Notes: generated from the sequence alone by a model not told the origin. DNA of 12,486 bases from Candidatus Woesearchaeota archaeon (GCA_023269295.1 JAHFTU010000030.1:1-12486); one strand, 5' to 3'. Numbered from the stretch's first letter, positions 5,615 through 12,486 are shown. Program-made: numbers and translations.

Positions 5615-6457
5615 ATGGTTGCTACAGCCAGGAAAAAAGGAGGCAGGCGGCTAGCTGCTGAAGTGCCAGGCAGCGGCGGTATTCCCCGCGTAAGGACTTA
5701 CATAGAGGGCCTTGATGAGCGCATGCAGGGGGGCATACCTGCTGGGAGTGTTGTGCTCGTTTCGGGCGTTAGCGGCACCATGAAGTCGTCTGTTGCCTTT
5801 AACATACTGTTTAACGAGGCGTTGAGGGGCAACAACGGCCTTTACCTGACGCTTGAGCAGAGCAGCGAGTCGTTTATAACGCATTTGAAGTCCCTCGGCT
5901 TTGCCATTGATAAGGTAGACATGGTTGTTGTGTCAAGCGTTGTTGAGCTTGATTCGAAGCTTTCAGAGCTGAAATCGGGGAAGTCAGCCATTGTTCTCGC
6001 TGACATGAGCATCCTTAGGAAAGGCGCCTCAAAAAGGGTTGACATAGGCGCCTCAAGCCTTGTCAGCATGGTCAGGAATTTTGTGATAAGGATGAAGGCG
6101 GCCAATTTCGGGATTTTTGTCCTGGATTCCCTGTCTGCCTTTTACATAATATCAAAGTTTGAAAGCCCGAGGCAGGATCTGTTCAACTTTTTCGGCTTTC
6201 TCCGGGATTCCGGCGTCACCAGCCTCCTGATTTCTGAAATGCCTCTGAAGAGGGACCGCTACGGTGATTACGAGATTGAAGAGTTTCTTGCCGATGGGGT
6301 CATCAAGCTTGATCTTGTTGAGAGGCAGCGCAAAGTCACCAGAGAGATAAGCGTTGTCAAGATGAGGGCTACCAAGTGCTCAAACGATGTCTTCAGCCTT
6401 GAGTTCGACAAGGGCAGGTTCAGGGCGCTGTACGGCGGCCAGCCGCCTTTAATCTGA
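5615..6457 (+). CDS. KaiC/FlaH-like RecA-fold ATPase, single domain
   Basis: The 280-residue protein is a one-domain KaiC-type ATPase. After a basic leader of about 25 residues come the family's opening (GLDERMQGGIPAGSVVLVSG), Walker A GVSGTMKSS (51-59), LTLEQ with candidate catalytic Glu81, Walker B GIFVLDS with Asp171, LLISEMP (about 204-210) and the C-terminal VKMRATK (248-254) with FDKGRFRAL. The P-loop with TMKSS instead of TGKTT is common in archaeal KaiC-like proteins. Such proteins act in regulation, signalling or, as FlaH/ArlH, in archaellum assembly. No archaellum genes are visible here, so no specific role is claimed. The gene diverges from a coiled-coil gene and converges on the AbiE operon. 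Confidence 0.88.
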   Translation: MVATARKKGGRRLAAEVPGSGGIPRVRTYIEGLDERMQGGIPAGSVVLVSGVSGTMKSSVAFNILFNEALRGNNGLYLTLEQSSESFITHLKSLGFAIDKVDMVVVSSVVELDSKLSELKSGKSAIVLADMSILRKGASKRVDIGASSLVSMVRNFVIRMKAANFGIFVLDSLSAFYIISKFESPRQDLFNFFGFLRDSGVTSLLISEMPLKRDRYGDYEIEEFLADGVIKLDLVERQRKVTREISVVKMRATKCSNDVFSLEFDKGRFRALYGGQPPLI

Positions 6458-6534
6458 ACGCTGAAAAGCACTGCAAAATTGGTGAGGAAATCCTTCCTAG
6501 CCCTGAACAATGCTTTAGCAAAATATTTTCAATC
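6458..6534. other. 77-bp convergent intergenic spacer
   Basis: This gap separates the converging KaiC-like and abiEii stop codons. It is moderately A+T-rich, with a T-rich run on the plus strand near 6524-6545 that could end transcription of the KaiC-like gene. GGAAATCCTTCC (6486-6497) has inverted 4-base ends only. No gene is seen. Confidence 0.3.
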
Positions 6535-7458
6535 TTACTTCTTTAGAACTTCTGACATGACATCATTAAGAAAGGGCTGTATCTTTTTGACGAAAAGGTG
6601 AAATCCTTCCTGAGGTTTTAAAAGCAGATGTTCTTCTTCCCCTGGCCTGATCCACGTTTTTATTTTAATCTTGTCCTTCAAATTTTGTTGATACTTCTCA
6701 TATCTAAGCATGAATCGAATCTTTGAAATAATACCCTTTTTAAACGCAGTAACGTCTTTATCCAACGTTTTGGCAATCATAAACACATCAACAAAATCTC
6801 TTGCCTTTACTCCTTTTCTTGTCAAAATAGCCCTTACCTTTTCCAAAAGAATTTCTCTGATATCATACGTCATTAACTTAGGACTCACCAAAACAACGTG
6901 TGAATACAACGGAAATAAAAATTTTACTTCTTTTGCATTAACATCTCCAATTATCGGCTTTGCCGCCATCTTCTTAAAACCATACTTAAGCAGCTCCACA
7001 AAATTAACCTGAATCTTAATGAACTGCTCCCTTTGAAAGACAGATGACACGTACCACACCTTTAATGTCAGAAACTTATTGCTTCCTCCAAACTCAACAT
7101 ACCTGTCATTATCCTTATCCACCTTAAAATCCAAACCGTGCACTTTCGAAACATCCGCCACTAAGCTAAGCAACCTGCTTATCTCAGAAGACAAAAACTT
7201 CCTCGTCCACTTTTCGCTTTTACCACTAAACACGCCTTGATTTGTGTAGGTGAAGTCAAGATCCTCTGAGAACCTAAAATAACCAAGATAACACTTAACA
7301 AGACACGTCCCTCCTTTATACGCGAAACTGCTGCTAAAATGCCTGTCTTTTGAAAAACTGTCCAATAATGACTGCAGGATAAAGTCCTTTTCAAGCAAAC
7401 TTTTGTCCTTTACTCCAGTTTTACCGGACAAATAATCAATGAATGCCATATCAATCAT
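6535..7458 (-). CDS. abiEii: AbiEii-type nucleotidyltransferase toxin
   Basis: The 307-residue protein matches the AbiEii/AbiGii nucleotidyltransferase-like toxins (PF08843). Visible motifs are EKDF (23-26), FAYKGGTCLVKCYLG (about 45-59) with GGT 49-51, the polymerase-beta-type RFSEDLDF (62-69; Asp66 and Asp68 as metal ligands), and LEKVRAILTRKGVKARDFVD (about 205-224) with the family's Lys, Arg and Asp positions. AbiEii is the toxin of a bacteriostatic type IV system first found in phage abortive infection. The start ATG overlaps the antitoxin stop as ATGA (7455-7458). It is preceded by GGGTGA (7470-7465), a good Shine-Dalgarno sequence six bases before ATG, favouring this start over ATG7449. 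The gene appears intact. Base composition is more A+T-rich than in flanking genes, suggesting transfer. Confidence 0.88.
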   Translation of the reverse strand: MIDMAFIDYLSGKTGVKDKSLLEKDFILQSLLDSFSKDRHFSSSFAYKGGTCLVKCYLGYFRFSEDLDFTYTNQGVFSGKSEKWTRKFLSSEISRLLSLVADVSKVHGLDFKVDKDNDRYVEFGGSNKFLTLKVWYVSSVFQREQFIKIQVNFVELLKYGFKKMAAKPIIGDVNAKEVKFLFPLYSHVVLVSPKLMTYDIREILLEKVRAILTRKGVKARDFVDVFMIAKTLDKDVTAFKKGIISKIRFMLRYEKYQQNLKDKIKIKTWIRPGEEEHLLLKPQEGFHLFVKKIQPFLNDVMSEVLKK

Positions 7459-8084
7459 ATCAGCTCACCCGAAAAATTTTGGACAGTTTTTGGATAATGA
7501 ACGGCGTATTCCCTTAATCTATTTTTTTTACAATGATTCACTAAATACAAAACCTTGTTTCTAATCTCCTCATCCGAATAATTATTATATTTTCCAAGAT
7601 AAACCATGTCCAATAACGTTTTCTCAACATCAGAATACTTAAAATCATCCCCTTTAAGACCGAACTTAAGCAGCTTCTTACTTATTTTAATAAACTTCAC
7701 TTTTGTGCCCAATATGTCAATGGGCTTTGGCCTGAAAAGGGCATCTGAAATCACAGTCTCAACCGCAAAATATTCGTGCGTCAAATTATTCAACTTAACC
7801 GCCGACTCCAAACCAAAATACCAGTTTTTAACTCCTTTAATCCTGAGCGCTTCCTTAATCGCCTCAACATAGCTTATCACAATCTTCTTCATTCTTCTCT
7901 CTTCAATTGACTTAACATAGAACACGCCTCTCAAAATCCTTATTAGGTAATCATTTGACGTAAGGTACCTTATAACCACATAATAATCCAAATGCAATTC
8001 TACACAGTATTCTCTAATAGCATCTCTTGTAATAAACTTCTCAACACTTAATTCCAATTTTTTAACAACCAGCTTCAAAGTCAT
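7455..8084 (-). CDS. abiEi: AbiEi-type antitoxin / autorepressor
   Basis: The 209-residue protein precedes the AbiEii-type toxin gene, the standard order. An N-terminal winged helix (about 10-58; RYLTSNDYLIRILRGVFYV) is followed by the AbiEi C-terminal fold with NWYFGLESAVKLNNLTHEY (about 87-105) and SDVEKTLLDMVYLGKY (about 151-166), matching the typical Sxx-EKTLLD pattern. In studied AbiE systems the antitoxin blocks toxicity without stable toxin binding and represses its own promoter by binding inverted repeats. A fitting inverted repeat lies directly upstream of this start (8091-8121). The product has no membrane segment. Codons are strongly A/T-ended compared with the flanking surface-protein gene. 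The assignment rests on both partners being recognisable side by side. Confidence 0.85.
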   Translation of the reverse strand: MTLKLVVKKLELSVEKFITRDAIREYCVELHLDYYVVIRYLTSNDYLIRILRGVFYVKSIEERRMKKIVISYVEAIKEALRIKGVKNWYFGLESAVKLNNLTHEYFAVETVISDALFRPKPIDILGTKVKFIKISKKLLKFGLKGDDFKYSDVEKTLLDMVYLGKYNNYSDEEIRNKVLYLVNHCKKNRLREYAVHYPKTVQNFSGELI

Positions 8085-8090
8085 TTTAGC

Positions 8091-8121
8091 TTATATTGTC
8101 ATACTAACTATAACAATATAA
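8091..8121 (-). promoter_or_regulatory. Candidate AbiEi operator: 13-bp-arm inverted repeat
   Basis: The left arm TTATATTGTCATA (8091-8103) and the right arm TATAACAATATAA (8109-8121) are reverse complements at 12 of 13 positions, around the spacer CTAAC. The dyad centre (8106) coincides with the transcription start predicted from the TATA box at 8133-8140. A protein bound here would block initiation of the abiE operon. Known AbiEi proteins bind inverted repeats in their own promoters. Confidence 0.6.
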
Positions 8122-8130
8122 TATGTAACA

Positions 8131-8147
8131 GATTTATATACTTATCG
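8131..8147 (-). promoter_or_regulatory. TATA/BRE promoter of the abiE operon
   Basis: On the minus strand the box TATATAAA (8140-8133) is a near-consensus archaeal TATA element, preceded by the purine-rich GATAAG as a possible BRE. The predicted start is near 8109, giving a leader of about 25 bases. This differs from the leaderless promoters elsewhere in the window and places the inverted repeat across the start site. Confidence 0.6.
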
Positions 8148-8152
8148 GTTTT

Positions 8153-8164
8153 AAGAAAAAGTTG
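8153..8164 (-). terminator. Possible T-rich terminator of the HerA-fusion gene
   Basis: On the minus strand CAACTTTTTCTT lies 5 bases after the TAA of the long gene. Archaea often terminate at oligo-T runs without a hairpin. The run directly abuts the abiE promoter. Confidence 0.35.
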
Positions 8165-8168
8165 TTGT

Positions 8169-11100
8169 TTATCCCTGTACTGCGCTAAACTCGCTGGTAA
8201 GCTTTTTCCTTTGCTCTTTTGGAAGGGCGTCAGCGTTTAGCGGTATTACGCATGTGAACTTCTTTGAGGCAATGGCATCTTTTATCCTTTGCAGGAGGTT
8301 GTACGCCTGGTCAAAGCCGGCATAGTTTATTATGAGCACAAGGCCGTCTATTAGTATTGCCCCTTTTTCGTTCCTGTCTACGAATTCCTTTATTTCGCTG
8401 TAGATTGCCGATACGCTTGTTGGCGAGTATGCCCCCTCTACGGGCTCTGTTGTTATGAGCTTTATTTCTGTTTTTTGCAGCTTGTACTTGTCCAGGACTG
8501 CCTGCTTGCTTTTTCGCGTGAAGCACAGGCCTGCGCCGTATTGGCCGAGGATGCCTTTCAGCATCCTGAAGCTCGCGTCTGCACCTTTTTCTTTTACTAT
8601 CTGGAGCTCTCCGCTGGCAGGCTGCTTCCTTGGCATTTTGCCCTGCGCAGGCTTCTCCTCCCTTTTTTCTTTGCTTTCTATTTTTCTTCTCTCCGCTTTT
8701 GCTTTTCTGACTGCTTCTTTTATTTCCCCGATGGTCGCGAGTTTCTTCTCCCTCGCTTTCGGCTTTTTGCCAAGCTTCCCCCACATCTTCTTCATTCTCG
8801 GCTCCAGCGAGTCCACGTATACCTCTACCATGGCGAAGTTGCCGCCTGAAAGCTTTTCCTTGGCAAGCTTCAGCTCTATCTCCTCATCAAACACATCAAC
8901 CTTCAGCTGCTGAAGCTGGCCCATCTGGCTTTCAAGCTCATCCAGCCTGTCGTTAAACCTGTTGTACTTGTCCAGCTCATCGTCAGATAGCCTGGTTACG
9001 TTGTGCCTGATCGGCCTGAAGCTCACAAAGTAAGCCCGGCCTTCGTTGTATTCCGCGTTCTCCACCATTCCTACCCCTACAGATGCCCTCACTATTGATG
9101 CCGAAACAGATTCCCCATACTTTTCCTTGAGCCTTTCCAGGTCTCCTTCGTCGCTTGTCCTCATCTGCACCTGGGTTGCTATGTTAGCCTTGACTTCCCC
9201 AACAAAGTCCGTGAGCACCTGCGATATCAACACCAAGCCAATTCCCCACTTCCTAAACTCGCGAGCTGCCCTTTCAAGCTGCACCAGGCCGTCGCCGGAG
9301 CCGCCAAACTTGGTCAGCAGCCTGTGGACTTCATCAAACACGAGCAGTACTTTGAGCTTGGGGCTCTCTTCGAATCCAGCCAGGAATGCTGTTCTTATCG
9401 TATTTGCCATGAAGAGGTCTATTTCTTTTGGCGTGAGCTTGTTAAGGGCAAGCACAGTTATTTTGCCTGGCTCGGCACACTCCTTTAGGTTTATTAGTTC
9501 TCTTGGCTCTGTTATTTGCTTGATATTGCCCTGGTATGCTCTTGCCTGCTTTTCGCTCATTCCGAAATCAGAATACCTTGCCAGCATGTTTTTATTCACG
9601 CATTTCCTCAAAAAGCCTGTCCACTGGGCTGACGGGTCGAACACGATTACGGCTGTGCCCTTTTCAATGGCTTCTTCTATGATGTCCTGCGCGGCAATGG
9701 TCTTGCCGCTCCCGGTAGCGCCAGCCACTATCGTGTGGGTTGTCAAGTCGTCAGTTCCGATGTAGGCCTTCGTGTTTGTTTCTGCGACTTTGCCCACAAA
9801 CGCCGACCTCGAGCTCCACTTCGGCAGTTTTCCTGTTTTGACCGCTACAGCATACCTTCTTTTCTTCATTCTTGCCGTGCGGTATTTGAGCGCTGACTCC
9901 AGCATTACGGCAAGCAAGACCGAGCCAAGCAGCAGCTGCCACACCTTCACAAACAACACCTTCTTGAACAAGTACGGCTTAAGAATTTCAATAAGTGGCT
10001 TTTGCACCTTCACCTGCGCAATGGCTGTTGCGGTATGCGTTCCCTCCTTGTCAGAATAAGTTGCCGTTGCCTTCACAACATACTTGCCCAGCTCAATGTC
10101 TTTTGGTATTTTGAACAGCTTAAGGACGCTGACTGAAGTTTCAATCGCTATGGCTTCCTCCGATTTTTCTATTGTCTTGTTGCTTTCCACGCTTATGAGC
10201 TCAACAAGGAGCTGCACATCAAACCTTCCCCCTTTCTGGCCAAGGTTGTAAATGTCAACCTTCACTTTAAGGTCATCACCCGGGCTAACCACGGTGTCCA
10301 GCGGCTGCACCCTCACGTCAAGAAGCTTCTCTTTCTCCAGTATCGGCTTGACTTTTATCGTTACCGGAACAATTATTTTTTCAGCGCCGTGGCTGAGGCT
10401 TATTTCCCCGTCGTAAGAGCCTTCTTTCGCATCCGCAGGAACAAACATGTTGATTTTGAGCCCTTCTGTTTTTTTGGCTCCAATCCTTACCGAATCCTGA
10501 ACATTGATGAATTGCTTGGCCTTTCCAGCCACGTCCACCTTCAGGTCCATGTCAGCATCGCCATCATTCTTCAGCGTGAGCGTCGTTGTAGTCGCCTCTC
10601 CTGCTGTCAATTCCTGGCTTAGCTTGTTAGTGTCCAGGCTCAGCCCGCTTATCCCTCCAGGCTTCTTTGCAAGCTGCTCAAGCAGCTTCTTAGTAGCCGC
10701 CTCACCACCGCCTCCTCCTCCCCCTCCGCCTCCTCCGCCACCGCCTCCTCCTCCCCCTCCGCCTCCTGAAGGCGCAGCTTTGCACGCACCCCCACTGCAG
10801 CCGAACGTGCAGCTCGAGCTGCTCCACGTTCCTGAGCCGCACGTCTGCAGGTTATCGCCGTTGCATGCTGTTCCAGCGTTAGCATATGTTACGCCATTAT
10901 CAGCGCAACCCCCAGCAGGAGCGCACCACTTGTTTGAGTTGCTAAAGCCCTGCGCGCAGTTCCCAGAGGCGCAGCTGTTGTTGTTATTCCCGCACGGCTT
11001 GCCATTGTCCAAAAGCCCTCCTACTCCGTAATCGCTGAAGTTTGTAACATTAGCAAAAACATAATTCAGCGTCGTGTTAACGCCAGCATCAAGCACCCAC

Positions 11101-12486
11101 CCCATAGTTGTCGAGTTAAGCTTTTCCCACTTGTCTTTCGAGCTGTTGTACCTGTACGTCGCCAGCGAACCCTCAGAAATGTTAGAGTCAGACAGCTCTG
11201 TTTCGTTGTAGTCAAACCTGAGGAACGCGTTTGTCACGTTTGTTGAGACATTCTGGCTAACGCTTATCTTCGCATACTTCAGGGATGTCAGGTTGAGGTC
11301 TGTTAGCGTCTTGTTTACAGTGGTTTCAGTCCCTCCTGTTACGTTCACTTCAGCATTTGTTATGGTTGCTCCTGCAATTATGCTCACAAGCACCTTTGCT
11401 TCTGAAGCATTCACTGCCGCTGTCTGGTTGACTGTTATATTCACAAAGCTGTCCGCCCTTTTCGGCGTTGTGAACGTCCTGTCCCCGCTCCTGTTCATGT
11501 TCAGCACAAGGTCAGACGAGCTCACCCTGTAGTGGTACGTGTTGCCTTGGCCCAGCCCGCCAACAAACACAAGGTGGTTCGTAACATTGGTCGCATTATT
11601 AACAACAGTCCCATAACTCGTATTAGTCCCGTACTCAACCGTGCTGTTGCTGCTCTCAGGCGTGTTCCAGAATATCACAGCCGTGCTGTTTGTAACCTCA
11701 ATCGCAGTAATGTTCCCAAGGAACGGCGCGGTAGTGTCAACAGTTAAGTTCCTCGCTGCCGTGGTATTGCTGTTCCCTGCCGTGTCCCTTACCGTTACGT
11801 TGAAGAAGTGCGTTCCATCCCTGAGCCCTGTGAAGTTGTTGCTTCTAGCGGCAGCTGTTGAAACAACCGAGCTGTACAGCCCTGTTGAGTTGTAAACGTA
11901 AAACGTGATGTTTGCCTCATTCGCATCACTAGCGCTCACGTTCACAAACACCCAGTTCCTGCTAACATTCGCCCCACTGCTGTCAGTGCTTGGCCCGTAG
12001 CTTACCTGCGGAACAGCCGTGTCAATAGTAAAGTACGCCTTGCTGCTGTTGGCGCTGTCATTAATGCCATCAGAAGCATAAGCGTTGTAAGCATACACGC
12101 CATCAGAGGCGTTCATCGTCGCATTAGCACCAGCGCTTGTCGTGTTTAAAGTATCATTAATGAAATGGTAATACGTTACAGTGTCATTGTCCACATCAGC
12201 GCTGCTTACGTTTAGCGAAACAGGCAAGCTTGTAACGTACGAATTATTTGCAGGATAAATTATTATTGGCGCTGTTGGCGGAGTGTTGTTGGCGTTCACC
12301 CGCACGCTAAAGCAGCTGTCGCTTGTCGCGTTTGCATTGCCTGATGTGTCATTGAAGTGGAACCTTGCGCAAACGTTTCTTCCGGCCGCTGCTGTTATTG
12401 TCTTAGTAATGTTCACGAATCTTGAAGTCCCGCTTATGCTTACAGCTGTGTCGTTGGCAAAGCTTCCGGAATTATTAAAGCTGAAA
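8169..12486 (-). CDS. Surface receptor/adhesin-like protein fused to HerA/DUF87 ATPase and DUF835 (5' end missing)
   Basis: The frame is open to the window edge; the valine codon at 12416 (GTG) is internal, since 23 more codons without a stop precede it. About 1,438 residues are visible. In order: the end of an Ig-like domain; two Ig-like repeats (about 12287-11733); an FN3-like domain (about 11732-11466); a PGF-pre-PGF-like module (about 11456-11016, with NFSDYGVGG); ten cysteines in 71 residues (10994-10782); 21 glycines (10766-10704); two NEW3/CARDB-like beta domains (about 10660-9990); one membrane helix (about 9959-9897), followed by basic RTARMKKRR, so the C-terminus is cytoplasmic. Then come a HerA/DUF87 ATPase (Walker A GATGSGKT 9722-9699, Walker B VLLVFDE 9350-9330, VLISQ), a charged coiled linker and a C-terminal DUF835 domain (ILIDGL). 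HerA proteins form hexameric DNA pumps; here a membrane motor coupled to a receptor is inferred. Confidence 0.88.
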   Translation of the reverse strand, partial: FSFNNSGSFANDTAVSISGTSRFVNITKTITAAAGRNVCARFHFNDTSGNANATSDSCFSVRVNANNTPPTAPIIIYPANNSYVTSLPVSLNVSSADVDNDTVTYYHFINDTLNTTSAGANATMNASDGVYAYNAYASDGINDSANSSKAYFTIDTAVPQVSYGPSTDSSGANVSRNWVFVNVSASDANEANITFYVYNSTGLYSSVVSTAAARSNNFTGLRDGTHFFNVTVRDTAGNSNTTAARNLTVDTTAPFLGNITAIEVTNSTAVIFWNTPESSNSTVEYGTNTSYGTVVNNATNVTNHLVFVGGLGQGNTYHYRVSSSDLVLNMNRSGDRTFTTPKRADSFVNITVNQTAAVNASEAKVLVSIIAGATITNAEVNVTGGTETTVNKTLTDLNLTSLKYAKISVSQNVSTNVTNAFLRFDYNETELSDSNISEGSLATYRYNSSKDKWEKLNSTTMGWVLDAGVNTTLNYVFANVTNFSDYGVGGLLDNGKPCGNNNNSCASGNCAQGFSNSNKWCAPAGGCADNGVTYANAGTACNGDNLQTCGSGTWSSSSCTFGCSGGACKAAPSGGGGGGGGGGGGGGGGGGGGGEAATKKLLEQLAKKPGGISGLSLDTNKLSQELTAGEATTTTLTLKNDGDADMDLKVDVAGKAKQFINVQDSVRIGAKKTEGLKINMFVPADAKEGSYDGEISLSHGAEKIIVPVTIKVKPILEKEKLLDVRVQPLDTVVSPGDDLKVKVDIYNLGQKGGRFDVQLLVELISVESNKTIEKSEEAIAIETSVSVLKLFKIPKDIELGKYVVKATATYSDKEGTHTATAIAQVKVQKPLIEILKPYLFKKVLFVKVWQLLLGSVLLAVMLESALKYRTARMKKRRYAVAVKTGKLPKWSSRSAFVGKVAETNTKAYIGTDDLTTHTIVAGATGSGKTIAAQDIIEEAIEKGTAVIVFDPSAQWTGFLRKCVNKNMLARYSDFGMSEKQARAYQGNIKQITEPRELINLKECAEPGKITVLALNKLTPKEIDLFMANTIRTAFLAGFEESPKLKVLLVFDEVHRLLTKFGGSGDGLVQLERAAREFRKWGIGLVLISQVLTDFVGEVKANIATQVQMRTSDEGDLERLKEKYGESVSASIVRASVGVGMVENAEYNEGRAYFVSFRPIRHNVTRLSDDELDKYNRFNDRLDELESQMGQLQQLKVDVFDEEIELKLAKEKLSGGNFAMVEVYVDSLEPRMKKMWGKLGKKPKAREKKLATIGEIKEAVRKAKAERRKIESKEKREEKPAQGKMPRKQPASGELQIVKEKGADASFRMLKGILGQYGAGLCFTRKSKQAVLDKYKLQKTEIKLITTEPVEGAYSPTSVSAIYSEIKEFVDRNEKGAILIDGLVLIINYAGFDQAYNLLQRIKDAIASKKFTCVIPLNADALPKEQRKKLTSEFSAVQG
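10704..10766 (-). repeat. 21-glycine linker with 33-bp tandem duplication
   Basis: The 63 bp encode 21 consecutive glycines. Codon order shows an 11-codon unit (10707-10739) followed by a second copy truncated to nine codons (10740-10766) that is identical across its 27 bp. Exact identity including synonymous GGA/GGC/GGG/GGT choices points to recent slippage or unequal exchange. The tract separates the Cys-rich module from the membrane-proximal domains and probably varies in length between strains. Confidence 0.85.

Noticed and set aside
4331..6457. Calling the coiled-coil/KaiC-like pair an archaellum locus
   Set aside because: No archaellin, FlaI, FlaJ or FlaF/G genes are visible, and KaiC-like ATPases are diverse. 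Kept only as an analogy.
6486..6497. GGAAATCCTTCC as a terminator hairpin between converging genes
   Set aside because: Only four-base arms with a four-base loop and no adjoining T-run; too weak.
9046..9765. Long plus-strand open frame opposite the ATPase domain
   Set aside because: It is antisense to unmistakable HerA/DUF87 coding sequence, has no promoter or domain signal, and is explained by codon bias on the other strand.
10504..11031. Plus-strand open frame with a polyproline run
   Set aside because: The prolines are the complement of the glycine linker; the frame is a shadow of the surface-protein gene.
12414..12416. GTG at 12416 as the start of the long fusion gene
   Set aside because: The frame continues without a stop to the window edge and the upstream codons read as more Ig-like, sequon-bearing sequence (NNS, NDT). 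No signal peptide follows the GTG, so the gene is 5'-truncated by the window.
1..12486. tRNA, rRNA, CRISPR array or insertion sequence
   Set aside because: No cloverleaf-like segments, no regularly spaced repeats and no transposase frames or terminal inverted repeats were seen; gaps between genes are all shorter than about 85 bp.

Overview
The window is archaeal. TATA boxes sit about 27-30 bp in front of several start codons with almost no leader, genes within operons overlap by ATGA, and the families are archaeal in type: an HTH-phosphoribosyltransferase regulator, a Ser/His/Asp S26B peptidase, a KaiC-like ATPase with a GTMKSS P-loop, HerA/DUF87 and DUF835. The very long sequon-rich surface protein, the coiled-coil protein and the form of the S26 peptidase recall DPANN archaea (Woesearchaeota, Diapherotrites or Micrarchaeota). 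That placement comes from memory of families and is only an inference.

Left part (1-3711). Gene 1 (+) is an HTH-PRTase regulator. Gene 2 (+) is an exported beta-rich protein. It converges, with 2 bp between stop codons, on a three-gene minus-strand operon: a LOG-like (SLOG) nucleotide-binding protein, then pyrF (OMP decarboxylase), then a YfcE/MJ0936-type phosphoesterase. Both junctions are ATGA overlaps. The 9-mer ACAGCCAAA lies just upstream of the regulator's TATA box and flanks the operon's TATA box on both sides, so the regulator may control itself and this nucleotide operon. PyrF has Ser where the family's phosphate-gripping Arg is expected.

Middle part (3763-6457). On the minus strand are a membrane-anchored S26B-type peptidase with its own promoter and a long soluble coiled-coil protein. 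A KaiC/FlaH-like RecA-fold ATPase is divergent from the coiled-coil gene.

Right part (6535-12486). An AbiEi/AbiEii toxin-antitoxin operon (minus) is richer in A+T than its neighbours. It has a strong TATA box and a 13-bp-arm inverted repeat at the predicted transcription start, a candidate AbiEi operator. Upstream lies the most unusual gene, a partial frame of more than 1,430 codons that runs off the window. It encodes Ig/FN3-like, sequon-packed extracellular domains, a PGF-pre-PGF-like module, a Cys-rich module, a 21-glycine linker, two further beta domains, one membrane helix, a HerA/DUF87 ATPase and a C-terminal DUF835 domain. It looks like a surface receptor or adhesin joined to a cytoplasmic motor ATPase and is the best candidate here for an undescribed system.

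No gap between genes exceeds about 85 bp. I saw no rRNA, tRNA, CRISPR array or insertion sequence.
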